Below, piece after piece: positions 1 to 8,639 of a DNA stretch of 64,000 nucleotides. Location of the stretch: contig WJPL01000001.1 of assembly GCA_009649675.1 (NCBI GenBank), positions 2,375,467 to 2,439,466 on the forward strand. Reading direction: 5' to 3'. This DNA is from Alphaproteobacteria bacterium HT1-32. Its GTDB lineage: Bacteria > Pseudomonadota > Alphaproteobacteria > Rhodospirillales > HT1-32. The translations under genes and the position numbers were made by a program. A model generated the notes under the pieces. It ran no database searches, was not told the origin of the DNA, and saw only the letters and a list, made by a program, of their open reading frames with translations. Each line of letters begins with the position of its first letter. Position 1 is the stretch's first letter.

Positions 1-797
1 ATATAGCCTTCGGTCACGATCACCGTGGCCTTGTCATGGGCCGCCTTGCGGGCCAGGTCACCGCCATAGAGGTTCCGCCCCTTGTGAAACAGATCGGTTT
101 CCGGTGAGTTCAGATATTTCGGCTGACCATCGCCCAGTGCACGGCCGCCAAAGGCCACGATGCGTCCCCGCAGATCGCTGATCGGAAACATTACCCGGCC
201 CCGGAACCGGTCATAGGTCTGGCGGCCACCTTCATCCGGATTGATCAGCAGACCGGCAGCAACAAGGGCACGTTCCGTCTGGCCCTGTTGCAGGAAATGG
301 CTTTTCAGGGCATCGCGGCTGTCCGGAGAAAAGCCGATCTGGAACCGGCGGATCGTCTCTTCCGACAGCCCGCGTTCCCGCAGATAGGTCAGGGCGGTGC
401 GGCCTTCGGGAGCAAACAGGCGCTGGGCATACCAGTCCGCAGCCTGTTCGAGGATATCGCGCTGGTCGGCGGCCTGTCGTGACCGTTCCCGGCTTTCCGG
501 AGACTGTTCCGGCATCCGCAGTCCGGCCTCACCAGCCAGTTTTTCGACAGCTTCCGGAAAGGTCAGACCTTCGACCTTCATCAGGAAACTGATGACATCG
601 CCATGCTCACCGGAGGAAAAGCAGTGATAGAAGCCTTTCGACGGAACGACGGTGAAGGAGGGGCTTTTCTCCTTGTTGAAGGGAGACAGGCCAACAAATT
701 CCCGGCCTTTTTTCTGCAGGCGAACATGCCGACCAATCACGTCCTCCAGGGGGACGCGGTTTCTTAATTCATCAAGAAACTCCGGCGGAAAACGCAT
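1..797 (-). CDS. dnaG: DNA primase DnaG, N-terminal part (cut by window edge)
   Basis: Primase that makes RNA primers at the replication fork. The minus-strand frame starts at the ATG complementary to 795-797 (MRFPPEFLDELRNRVP) and runs open to base 1, giving about 265 residues. It holds the N-terminal CHC2-type domain (about 1-95), the linker and the start of the catalytic core. It is cut just where the TOPRIM motif begins (VTEGYM). The zinc-ribbon positions read LSPFNKEKSPSF and FYHCFSSGEHGD, so at most one of the usual Cys/His ligands remains. I recall the same loss in other alphaproteobacterial primases. yqeY lies upstream on the same strand, the usual alphaproteobacterial arrangement. 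Identity is secure. Confidence 0.96.
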   Translation of the reverse strand, partial: MRFPPEFLDELRNRVPLEDVIGRHVRLQKKGREFVGLSPFNKEKSPSFTVVPSKGFYHCFSSGEHGDVISFLMKVEGLTFPEAVEKLAGEAGLRMPEQSPESRERSRQAADQRDILEQAADWYAQRLFAPEGRTALTYLRERGLSEETIRRFQIGFSPDSRDALKSHFLQQGQTERALVAAGLLINPDEGGRQTYDRFRGRVMFPISDLRGRIVAFGGRALGDGQPKYLNSPETDLFHKGRNLYGGDLARKAAHDKATVIVTEGY

Positions 798-978
798 TCA
801 CGGGTCCATACAGTTCGGTCGGTGGGGGCGGGTAACCTGTCGGGGTTTCCATGTCATCTTTCGGGACCTGTGGAAACGCAGCAAAACTTCCCCGCACCAC
901 CAGCATGACATAGTACGTCCGCTGGCGGTGGGAATACAGCATCCCGGTATGTGGAAAGCGGGGACTTAAATTACAGGA

Positions 979-1434
979 TCAGGCGAGACGTTTCTTCACC
1001 AGGGCACCGGCCTTGGCAAAGTCCATGCGTCCGGCATAGCCCTCACGCAGACCACCCATGACCTTGCCGATGTCCTTGACCGATTCGGCGCCGGTCTTTG
1101 CGATCAGGTCATCCACGGCTTTTTCAATTTCAGCGTCAGACATCTGCGCGGGCAGGAAGCTCTTGATGACTTCGATTTCCTGACTTTCCTGTTCAGCAAG
1201 TTCAAGGCGACCGCCCTTCTCATACATCGAGATCGACTCGTTGCGCTGCTTCACCATGGATTGCAGCAGTTTCAGGATTTCGTCGTCACTTATGCCGTCC
1301 ATGTTGCCGGACGAACGCTCGTTGATGTCGCGATCCTTGAGGGAAGCGAGAATGAGGCGGATCGTGGAAACAGCACGTTCCTTCTTTGCCTTCATTGATG
1401 TTTTCAGTGCGGCGTTCAATTGTTCGCGCAGCAT
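979..1434 (-). CDS. GatB/YqeY domain protein
   Basis: A 151-residue protein beginning MLREQLNAALK and matching the YqeY family in length and in its Lys/Glu-rich helices. The C-terminal motif region IGKVMGGLREGYAGRMDF is typical. The domain resembles the tail of the GatB amidotransferase subunit and is thought to touch tRNA, but the cellular role of free-standing YqeY is not established. It lies 181 bp upstream of dnaG on the same strand, so the two may be co-transcribed. It is divergent from carA, with about 195 bp between the two starts. Confidence 0.92.
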   Translation of the reverse strand: MLREQLNAALKTSMKAKKERAVSTIRLILASLKDRDINERSSGNMDGISDDEILKLLQSMVKQRNESISMYEKGGRLELAEQESQEIEVIKSFLPAQMSDAEIEKAVDDLIAKTGAESVKDIGKVMGGLREGYAGRMDFAKAGALVKKRLA

Positions 1435-1575
1435 GCCATACCCCGTAAGAAAGTGGTGCTTGCCATCCTCAGATGGCCCAAGCGGCGGACATTAAACCAA
1501 CCCGGCGTCGGTAGCAAAGCCTGAAATATATGCTAAGGTGTTGATATCGCTCATTTTATGATTTTTTAAGGGTGG

Positions 1576-1604
1576 TTGACGACGGCATGGAACTTGCTTA
1601 TTTA
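1576..1604 (+). promoter_or_regulatory. Candidate sigma-70 promoter of carA
   Basis: TTGACG at 1576-1581, then 17 bases, then TATTTA at 1599-1604. Transcription would begin near 1611, giving a leader of about 20 bases before the carA ATG at 1630. The -35 box is good and the -10 box is weak. It is assigned by position and consensus only. Confidence 0.4.
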
Positions 1605-1629
1605 TCGCAAAATCCAGAAAGGACATCCC

Positions 1630-2811
1630 ATGACTGCCATGCCTCTGCCGCCGAAACCGGCCGCGTCTAAATCTGTCGCGACCGCTGCTCTGGTTCTGAA
1701 AGACGGATCGGTATTCTGGGGGCGCGGCATTGGTGCGACCGGTACGACCGTTGGTGAAGTCTGCTTCAATACCTCGCTCACAGGCTATCAGGAAATCCTG
1801 ACAGACCCGTCTTATGCCGGGCAGATCATCACCTTTACCTTTCCGCATATCGGCAATGTCGGCACCAACCCTGAAGATGTCGAGACAACGACATCGGCGG
1901 CACGGGGCTGCGTTATCGCTGCGGATATCACGCAGCCGGCGAATTACCGCGCGACGCGGCATCTCGATGAATGGCTGAAGGCGAACAATCTCGTTGGTAT
2001 CTCCGGGGTTGATACACGCCGCCTGACCCGGCGTCTGCGGGATCTGGGCGCGGCTGACTGTGCGCTGCTGCATGACCCGAATGGTCAGATCGATATTGCC
2101 ATGCTGCGCAAGCAGGCGCAGAACTTCCCCGGCCTTGAAGGTATGGACCTGGCAAAGGATGTCAGTTGCACCCAGACCTATGAATGGTCAGAGACCCGCT
2201 GGGATCTGACGAACGGTTTCGGCACGCAGGAAGCGCCGGCGCACCGGGTTGTTGCGGTTGATTTCGGTGCCAAACGAAACATCCTGCGCTGTCTGGCCAG
2301 TGAGGGCTGTCATGTGACGGTCGTTCCGGCCAGTGCCAGCTTTGATGACATCATGCGGCACAATCCGGATGGTGTGTTTCTGGCCAATGGTCCGGGCGAC
2401 CCGGCGGCAACTGGCGAATACGCCGTTCCGGTGATCAAACAGATACTGGAAACCGGCAAGCCGGTATTCGGCATCTGCCTCGGTCATCAGATGCTGGCGC
2501 TGGCTTTGGGCGCGTCGACCGGCAAAATGAAAACCGGCCATCGCGGCGCAAACCATCCGGTCAAGGATCTGGAAACCGGCAAGGTTGAAATCACTTCCCA
2601 GAACCACGGTTTTGAAGTGCTGGAAAGCTCACTCCCGGCCGGTGTCGTGATGACTCACAAGTCACTGTTTGATGGTTCTCTTGAAGGTATCAAGGTTGAA
2701 GGCAAACCGGTCTTTTCGGTCCAGTACCATCCGGAAGCCTCTCCCGGTCCGCAGGACAGCCATTATCTGTTCAAGCGTTTCGTTGCCAATATCGCGGCGT
2801 CTAAAGGGTAG
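1630..2811 (+). CDS. carA: Carbamoyl-phosphate synthase, small (glutaminase) subunit
   Basis: Hydrolyses glutamine and passes ammonia to CarB for carbamoyl phosphate, the precursor of arginine and pyrimidines. The 393-residue product has the N-terminal CPSase small-chain domain (about 18-150) and a class I glutamine amidotransferase domain. Its triad is Cys283 in FGICLGHQM, with His367 and Glu369 in YHPEAS. The ATG at 1630 is preferred to upstream in-frame starts because GAAAGGAC sits just before it and the family N-terminus begins about there. Unlike in enterobacteria, carB is not adjacent but lies 5.8 kb downstream. Confidence 0.97.
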   Translation: MTAMPLPPKPAASKSVATAALVLKDGSVFWGRGIGATGTTVGEVCFNTSLTGYQEILTDPSYAGQIITFTFPHIGNVGTNPEDVETTTSAARGCVIAADITQPANYRATRHLDEWLKANNLVGISGVDTRRLTRRLRDLGAADCALLHDPNGQIDIAMLRKQAQNFPGLEGMDLAKDVSCTQTYEWSETRWDLTNGFGTQEAPAHRVVAVDFGAKRNILRCLASEGCHVTVVPASASFDDIMRHNPDGVFLANGPGDPAATGEYAVPVIKQILETGKPVFGICLGHQMLALALGASTGKMKTGHRGANHPVKDLETGKVEITSQNHGFEVLESSLPAGVVMTHKSLFDGSLEGIKVEGKPVFSVQYHPEASPGPQDSHYLFKRFVANIAASKG

Positions 2812-2985
2812 GTTTTGACCTTTTGACATTACCCCGGAACCGGCGTCGCCGGGTCGTCCAGGGGATGTTTGTGTCCCCGGTCTGATCCGCGCCAGAAAAT
2901 ATTTCTGACTGATCGCCTTCTGCCTCTGGCAGAGGGCTTTTCCCGGCATATATCGCGCTCCGGTTTTATCTGGAGACGTTCTTTC

Positions 2986-3234
2986 ATGACGCGGGAATTT
3001 GTTTGTGCAGCCACCGCCGTTGCCTTTGCAACTCTGGTCGGTGGTGATCTGTTCAGTATGCTGACAGCGTTCAGTATGGCGCTGATTGAGAATTTCACAT
3101 CTGTAACGGACGGGTTGGCCATTGCAATGTCCGTTGCGGCAATCCCCAGTCTTTACCTTGTCGGATGGCTGGCCCGCAAAGCCTACAGAATGGAAATGTC
3201 GCTGGGTGTCCCGCAGGTTTCCCCGGCATCCTGA
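2986..3234 (+). CDS. Small membrane protein of unknown function
   Basis: An 82-residue frame starting ATG at 2986 behind TGGAGA. It has two hydrophobic stretches (about residues 5-35 and 40-62) joined by a short polar link, and a basic segment (ARKAYRMEM) before the C-terminus, so it is probably a two-helix inner-membrane protein. The frame extends further upstream, but the upstream part is not hydrophobic and lacks a ribosome site. I do not recognise a family. It lies between carA and the convergent outer-membrane gene and may be co-transcribed with carA. Confidence 0.55.
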   Translation: MTREFVCAATAVAFATLVGGDLFSMLTAFSMALIENFTSVTDGLAIAMSVAAIPSLYLVGWLARKAYRMEMSLGVPQVSPAS

Positions 3235-3259
3235 CGGATGCCGGTCAGATGTGATTCAT

Positions 3260-4495
3260 CTAGAAATACCGCGCCAGACGCAATTGCAGATGATGGTCGC
3301 GGCGGGCGCCGAATTGCGGGTCGCTGGCATCGGGACGATACAGGCGAATTTCCAGTTCGGCGGTCCAGCGGTCATTCAGGCGGGTGTCGGCTTCGATTGA
3401 CAGCGACCCTTTGCCGGTCGTCGGGTCAATCATCACACCGCCCAGAAAGTCCGTATCATCAACATCGTTGAGGGTGATGCGGGCGCCAAGGAACAGGTCA
3501 TGGTCGTAACCCGCAGCCGGGGAAGCACTGTTGCGGCCGTCATAATGGAACTCTGTCAGCAGGCCAAGATCGCCGGAATCATTGATGGCACCGAAGAAGG
3601 TGTATTCGACACCGGCAGAGGCAGCTGCGAAGCGGTCTGCCTGCCCCCAGCGATAGATGCTTTCCAGTTTCCACAGCCAGGCGTCAAAGGTTGCCTGAAG
3701 ATCGAGGCCAGCCTGATTGATGACGTCATAGGAGGGAATGAAAGCAGCATCGCCCTGCGCGTTGGTACCGACGGAAAATGTTGGCTCCCGCGAGGTGCCA
3801 CGGAACCATGAAAGACCAATGTCATATTCCTCGACCGCAGTTGCATATCGCAACGCCAGATCAGGATGCCAGCGTCCGGCGTCAGAGGTATAACTGGCCC
3901 GGTCCGTGTCGACGGGAGGCTGGGAGCGCAACCGGCCTTCCGGTCCGGGGAAGGTGCGCTCGCGGAAGTAGGGCATGAACAGGAAGTTGAGATTTCCCCA
4001 GTCGCGCTGCAGGCCGAGATTGACCATCGGCTGACCAAGTTTGTCTTCACCATCGACATCCTCGACCGAATCCGTCTGGTTGATGATATCGACCAGATGG
4101 CGGCTTTCGGTCACACCCCAGAAGACCTTGTCGATGCCGGCCCGCATGTCCCAGCCGTCACCGATATGCAGCCATTTGAACTCGCGCAGATCGCCGTGGG
4201 TGCGTTCTGCATCATGGTAGTCGTAACGGAAGAAGGGTTTGGCAACGAAGATATCGTCCCCGGAGTCCATTTCCATGACAACTTCCGGGGCGATAACCAG
4301 CGACGGGTTGAGATGCTGGTTGTCCTGCCGGGGGTCTGCCGGGGTTACGGGGAAGACCCGGAAGTCACCGGCGATATAGCCGGAGAAATCGTATGTCTGT
4401 CCCGTCGCGGCAAACGGATACAGCAGCAGGGTAGCGGCGATTGTTACCGCCGGTCGGCCTTGAAGGATGGACAGAAATCGCCGGTACATAGTCAA
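3260..4495 (-). CDS. Outer-membrane beta-barrel protein of an RND/LolA-like export module
   Basis: A 411-residue protein with a Sec signal peptide (hydrophobic segment about 18-30, ending ATG-QTYDF). Alternating aromatic/polar strands run throughout, and the C-terminal Phe (LRLARYF) is typical of barrels inserted by the Bam complex. It resembles the DUF1302-type porin-like proteins that accompany MMPL transporters, although I cannot confirm the family. Its ATG overlaps the stop of the LolA-like gene (ATGA), so the two are translationally coupled. By position it is the outer-membrane exit of the system; the substrate is unknown. Confidence 0.75.
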   Translation of the reverse strand: MTMYRRFLSILQGRPAVTIAATLLLYPFAATGQTYDFSGYIAGDFRVFPVTPADPRQDNQHLNPSLVIAPEVVMEMDSGDDIFVAKPFFRYDYHDAERTHGDLREFKWLHIGDGWDMRAGIDKVFWGVTESRHLVDIINQTDSVEDVDGEDKLGQPMVNLGLQRDWGNLNFLFMPYFRERTFPGPEGRLRSQPPVDTDRASYTSDAGRWHPDLALRYATAVEEYDIGLSWFRGTSREPTFSVGTNAQGDAAFIPSYDVINQAGLDLQATFDAWLWKLESIYRWGQADRFAAASAGVEYTFFGAINDSGDLGLLTEFHYDGRNSASPAAGYDHDLFLGARITLNDVDDTDFLGGVMIDPTTGKGSLSIEADTRLNDRWTAELEIRLYRPDASDPQFGARRDHHLQLRLARYF

Positions 4496-5298
4496 TAGGC
4501 CCGCTTCAGGGAATTGCTGTTGAAGTCGCTGTCGGAAAAGCCCATCCGGAAGGTGATTTCCCCGATGGTCAGACGGGTTTTCTTGCCGGTCTGGTGGTTT
4601 TCCATGAACAGGTCATGGGCACGCCAGTATTTATCGAGATATTTTTTGTAGTCGCTGTAGGTCAGGGTTTTCAGCAGTTCGTTTTTGCGGTCATAGAAAT
4701 CAATCTTCTGCAGGCGGTATTCAGACTTGTCGTACCAGGCGACCTGTTTCGTGTAACCGGAATCTTCATACTGGGGGATCTGTTCCAGCACGAAGCAGTC
4801 CAGCGCAGCGCAGGCTTCATCGCGCAGCCATGTGTAGCTGTATTTTTTTAGTTCCAGGGCGGAAATATCTTCATAGGCAAATTCGCTGCCGACGAACGGT
4901 CCGGATTTGTTTTTGGATGAAATCCGCTTCACCCGTTTCAGAGCGGGCAGATAGAGCCACTGGTCATCCGGCTCCAGAATGTTCGAAAAACTGAGCAACG
5001 CCGTACCCTTCACGTCACGGGGCTCCTCAAACACCACCAGCGTCTTGTCGCCCTTGTCCGGGTCCGGGACTTCCAGGGTATCCATCCGCATTTCGCGAAT
5101 GCTGGTTTCACCATGACGGTTTTCCAGAACCATTCTGGTGATCTGGCGGCTGTCGCCAAAACCATGGTCCCGGCGGTCCCATTCCGCAGCAATCTCAGAT
5201 CCTTTTGTGGCTGCATCCTGACTGAAAGCAGCAGACGGCAGGGTCAGCAGTGACGTGCCGGTGATTGTGATGGCGAGCAATTTACGTATGGCGGACAT
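4492..5298 (-). CDS. LolA-like outer-membrane lipoprotein-sorting family protein
   Basis: A 268-residue periplasmic protein with a signal peptide (LLAITITGTSLLTLPSAAFS). The body matches the LolA-like family found beside MMPL transporters: the segments RMDTLEVPDPDKGDKTLVVF, WLYLPALKRVKRIS and SKNKSGPFVGSEFAYEDIS are characteristic. LolA folds are half-barrels that shield an acyl chain, so this one may carry a lipid-like substrate across the periplasm. It lies 26 bp downstream of the transporter gene and overlaps the barrel gene by 4 bp. It is not the housekeeping LolA. Confidence 0.85.
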   Translation of the reverse strand: MSAIRKLLAITITGTSLLTLPSAAFSQDAATKGSEIAAEWDRRDHGFGDSRQITRMVLENRHGETSIREMRMDTLEVPDPDKGDKTLVVFEEPRDVKGTALLSFSNILEPDDQWLYLPALKRVKRISSKNKSGPFVGSEFAYEDISALELKKYSYTWLRDEACAALDCFVLEQIPQYEDSGYTKQVAWYDKSEYRLQKIDFYDRKNELLKTLTYSDYKKYLDKYWRAHDLFMENHQTGKKTRLTIGEITFRMGFSDSDFNSNSLKRAY

Positions 5299-5324
5299 TG
5301 TTTGTTTCTCCGAAAGGTCGGGGG

Positions 5325-7667
5325 TCAGGCGGTTGCCGGTTTTGCTTCACCGGCCTTGTCGCTGGCACTGCGTTTATCAAGCAACAGCAGCAAGGGTGGC
5401 AGCAGCAGGAAGTCGATGATCAGGGCGATGCCGATGGCTATAGCGGTCAGAATGCCAAGCTCCGCATTGACCCGGAAGGAGGAGAAGGCAAGTACGGCAA
5501 AGCCTGCAATCAGCACGGCTGTCGTTACCCAGAGCGCCGTGCCGACCGTGCGGAAGCTGTAGCGAACGGCGTCTTCCGGACTGAAGCCACGTTCCCGGCG
5601 GGCGCGGACATATTTTGACAGGATATGCACGGTTGCATCGACAATCAGGCCCAGGCTGGTTGCCGCGATGACAGAGGCCGCCAGCCCCAGTTCACCAACG
5701 AACAGTCCCCAGATACCAAATGCCATGGCGGCGGGTGCCAGATTCGGGATCAGGCTGATCAGTCCGATTCGCAGGCTGCGGAGTGCAAAGATCAGGGTCA
5801 GTGAGATCAGCACGAAGGCCAGCCCCGTACCGATCAGCATGGACCTGATGTTCCTGTCAGCGATATAGGCGAACATGATCGCGGAGGATGTGCCCTCGGA
5901 ATACATATGCGCCGGTGCATTGGCTCTCAGCCAGTCTTCCGATCGTTCAGAGAGCAGGCGCATTTCCTGACTGGTGACATTGTCGAGCGTGACGGTCAGG
6001 CGGCTGGCGGATTTATCCACATTGATCAGACTGTTCAGGTCGAGACCATAGGGCAGGGACATTTCGAACAGCAGCAGATACTGAGCCGCAAGGTCGCGTT
6101 CCGCCGGCAGTCTGTACCAGGTCTGGTCGTCGCCATGCATCGACTTGCTCAGCCGCTTCATGGTGTCAGTCAGGGTGTTGACGTGGGTCACTTCCGGCTG
6201 GCTGCGCAGCCATTCGCTGAAAGCCTCGACGGTAACCAGATAATCGGGATTTGATACGCCGCCGGATTCGCCGGAACCGAGTGAGAATTCGACCTGATAG
6301 ATGCCACTCAGATTTTCCCGGGCAAAATCACTGTCGACACGAAAGGGAATCGAATGGTCGAAATATTCAACGAAGCGGTCATCAAGCTGGATGCGGCTTG
6401 TCATCGAGATCACGGCGACGGAGAGAATGCCGATGCCAACCAGCATTTTGGTGCGGTGGGTGATGATAAAGTCACCCAGTCGTTCGATCATTGGCGTCTG
6501 GCCGGACCGGTCGACGGCAACACGGCTGGGCAGAATGGCGGCCAGTGCGGGCAGAAATGTCATTGATAAGGCCCAGGCCGCGACAACACCGGCGGCGGAC
6601 ATGTTGCCGAGATCATGAAAGGGAGGGGCATCCGAGAAGTTCAGGGACATGAAGCCGATGACCGTGGTCAGACTGGTCAGGAAGACGGGCTGCGTATTGA
6701 CCCGCAGGCTTTCAATCAATGCTTCCCGCCGTTCTGTGCCGCGACGCATTTCGCCGAACATGGTCACAAGGATATGCACGCAGTCAGCGATGGCGATGGT
6801 CAGCACGATGATGGGCGCCATGGCTGAAGGCGGGGTCAGGCGGATACCCATCCAGCCGGCAACACCCATGGCCCCCATTGCGGAGAGCATGACAACGAGC
6901 AAGGTCGCAAATGTGCCGGTGAAGGAACGGAGGAACAGGAAGACCGCACAGGCAATGATGCCGAACATCAGCGGAATCAGCAGCTGCATGTCAGCGATGC
7001 TGGCCCTCGGGAATGCATTGCTGAGAGGGGCGACGCCGGTAACCGCAACACGGAGGTCGGGATGCTTTGCCATGACCGCAGCCGCCATGTTTTCAGCATG
7101 GCTGACGGCGGCATCCAGTGCAACGGGGTCGTCTATGGGTAGTTGCAGGGTGATCTGCACCCCGGTCGTTGTGCTGTCGTCCGAGATCAGCCGGTTGGCG
7201 AGGGTTGGTTCCTCATGCACCAGCCGGTTGATGCGGCTGATGTCGTCTGCTGTCAGGTCAAGAGCGTCCTCAACCAGGTTCTCAACCACGAGGTCGTCCT
7301 GTACGGCCTCGGTATGCTGGAAGTTGGTGATGGAATCGACGCGGATGGAATAGGGGATTTGCCACGAATCCTCAGTCAGTGTTTCCACCACATCCAGCCA
7401 TTCCGGTGTCAGGACCGGGCCTGATGCCGGTTTCAGGACAAACAGGATATTGTCGGACCGGGTATAAATCGCCTGCAGGGATTCGAAAGATTTCAGCTGC
7501 GGGTTGTCAGCCCCAAAGAAGGCCCGGTAGTCACTGGTGAAACTGAGGAAACGCCCCCCTGATGCAACAGCCATTATGGCGATCAGCGGCAGGATCAGAA
7601 AAAGCCAGCGCCAGCGGACAACAAACCGCGCCCAGGAAACTGCAAAACCGGTTTTCGTCTCAGTCAT
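5325..7667 (-). CDS. MMPL/RND-superfamily exporter
   Basis: A 780-residue inner-membrane transporter with the duplicated RND plan: one helix near the N-terminus (about 18-40), a periplasmic loop, a five- to six-helix block (about 228-390), a second start helix near 410, a second loop and a last block (about 620-765). There are signature acidic residues in IADCVHILVTMFGEMRR and in the second-half GLIVDATVHIL. These members move hydrophobic molecules such as lipids, hopanoids or drugs. GGAGGG precedes the ATG at 7667. It is the first gene of a three-gene operon and faces a TetR gene across two palindromes. Confidence 0.9.
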   Translation of the reverse strand: MTETKTGFAVSWARFVVRWRWLFLILPLIAIMAVASGGRFLSFTSDYRAFFGADNPQLKSFESLQAIYTRSDNILFVLKPASGPVLTPEWLDVVETLTEDSWQIPYSIRVDSITNFQHTEAVQDDLVVENLVEDALDLTADDISRINRLVHEEPTLANRLISDDSTTTGVQITLQLPIDDPVALDAAVSHAENMAAAVMAKHPDLRVAVTGVAPLSNAFPRASIADMQLLIPLMFGIIACAVFLFLRSFTGTFATLLVVMLSAMGAMGVAGWMGIRLTPPSAMAPIIVLTIAIADCVHILVTMFGEMRRGTERREALIESLRVNTQPVFLTSLTTVIGFMSLNFSDAPPFHDLGNMSAAGVVAAWALSMTFLPALAAILPSRVAVDRSGQTPMIERLGDFIITHRTKMLVGIGILSVAVISMTSRIQLDDRFVEYFDHSIPFRVDSDFARENLSGIYQVEFSLGSGESGGVSNPDYLVTVEAFSEWLRSQPEVTHVNTLTDTMKRLSKSMHGDDQTWYRLPAERDLAAQYLLLFEMSLPYGLDLNSLINVDKSASRLTVTLDNVTSQEMRLLSERSEDWLRANAPAHMYSEGTSSAIMFAYIADRNIRSMLIGTGLAFVLISLTLIFALRSLRIGLISLIPNLAPAAMAFGIWGLFVGELGLAASVIAATSLGLIVDATVHILSKYVRARRERGFSPEDAVRYSFRTVGTALWVTTAVLIAGFAVLAFSSFRVNAELGILTAIAIGIALIIDFLLLPPLLLLLDKRSASDKAGEAKPATA

Positions 7668-7722
7668 GTGAATCCCTCCAGATAGGACCGCTGGCCAGAG
7701 TTATGTCTGGACATATTTGCAA

Positions 7723-7745
7723 GTAAACTGTACGGTGTCGTTTAC
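7723..7745. promoter_or_regulatory. Operator-like palindrome 1 (TetR-type)
   Basis: GTAAAC at 7723-7728 and GTTTAC at 7740-7745 form an inverted repeat with an 11-bp spacer in the divergent tetR/MMPL intergenic region. It shares its left half (AAGTAAACTG) with the second palindrome, whose centre lies 40 bp away. It is probably bound by the neighbouring TetR protein. Confidence 0.6.
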
Positions 7746-7762
7746 CCTGTTTCTTTTCGTAA

Positions 7763-7785
7763 GTAAACTGAACTGTGCAGTTTAT
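7763..7785. promoter_or_regulatory. Operator-like palindrome 2 (TetR-type)
   Basis: GTAAACTG at 7763-7770 and CAGTTTAT at 7778-7785 match as an inverted repeat at 7 of 8 positions with a 7-bp spacer. The left half is identical to palindrome 1. The 40-bp centre spacing is close to four helical turns, so two dimers would sit on the same face of the DNA. Confidence 0.62.
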
Positions 7786-7850
7786 CGGAGAATTTTTTTG
7801 AACAAGTCCGACTCATTCTTCCATAGCCCTTTGTTGCCGGGACGCCGCCA

Positions 7851-8459
7851 ATGGTGAAGCAGACCCGAAGTGAGCAGAAGCATCAGGCTATTGTTGCTGC
7901 TGCACATGACATCTTTTTGCAAAAGGGCTTCAGCGCCGCCGGTATGGATGAGATTGCCGAGGCTGCGGGTGTGTCCAAGCGGACGGTTTACAGTCATTTC
8001 GGCTCCAAGGAGGACATGTTCGTTGCCCTGCTGGAGCGCAAATGCACGGCTACGCGTGAAAACTTTGTCAGCAACGCGGATGAAACAGCGCCGATTGATG
8101 CAACGCTGCGGGAACTGGGGCGTGATTTCCTCGCCATGATTTTTCAGGATGAAACCCTGAAGATGTTTCGTATTCTGGCCGCCGAGGCTGATAACTTTCC
8201 GGATATCGGACGGCGGTTTTTTGAAAGCGGACCTGAGGCATCAACTGCTGCGGTGGCCCAGTATCTTGAAAGACAGAAGGCGCTTGGCGTCATTGATATC
8301 GGGGATGCCTTCCAGGCTGCGGGTACATTGATGTCCGCGATGATGAACAAACGACTGATCGCCTGCCTGCTGAAGGCAGCCCCTATTCCGACGCCGGATG
8401 AGCGGGAAGAAATGGTTCAGCGAACTGTCGCCATCTTCCTTGATGGTGTGCGTCGGTAA
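7851..8459 (+). CDS. TetR/AcrR-family transcriptional regulator
   Basis: A 202-residue repressor with an N-terminal helix-turn-helix (MDEIAEAAGVSKRTVYSHF, about residues 31-50). Its helical ligand domain resembles the AefR-like C-terminal type (MFRILAAEADNFPDIGRRFFE). It is divergent from the MMPL operon across 183 bp that hold two matched palindromes, so it most likely represses that operon and itself. The inducer is unknown and is probably the exported hydrophobic compound. Confidence 0.9.
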   Translation: MVKQTRSEQKHQAIVAAAHDIFLQKGFSAAGMDEIAEAAGVSKRTVYSHFGSKEDMFVALLERKCTATRENFVSNADETAPIDATLRELGRDFLAMIFQDETLKMFRILAAEADNFPDIGRRFFESGPEASTAAVAQYLERQKALGVIDIGDAFQAAGTLMSAMMNKRLIACLLKAAPIPTPDEREEMVQRTVAIFLDGVRR

Positions 8460-8639
8460 TTTGCGAATCGGTGGGGTGATTGTTGTGCTGTCGGCTGCCT
8501 GTCTGACCGGAATATGAGCTTGCAGGATGGACAAGCTGTTCCCAATTCGACGTCAGAGGTGGTAGAATCAGCCTCTAATCCGTGATTCGGGCATTAACCG
8601 CTTTCCCTTCCGAGCCTGAGGCAGTATCAACCCGCCGCC

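Noticed and set aside
2861..2878. GGGGA...TCCCC hairpin after carA as a terminator
   Set aside because: The stem is only 5 bp, has no T-run, and lies inside the long upstream extension of the small membrane gene. Support is too weak to list.
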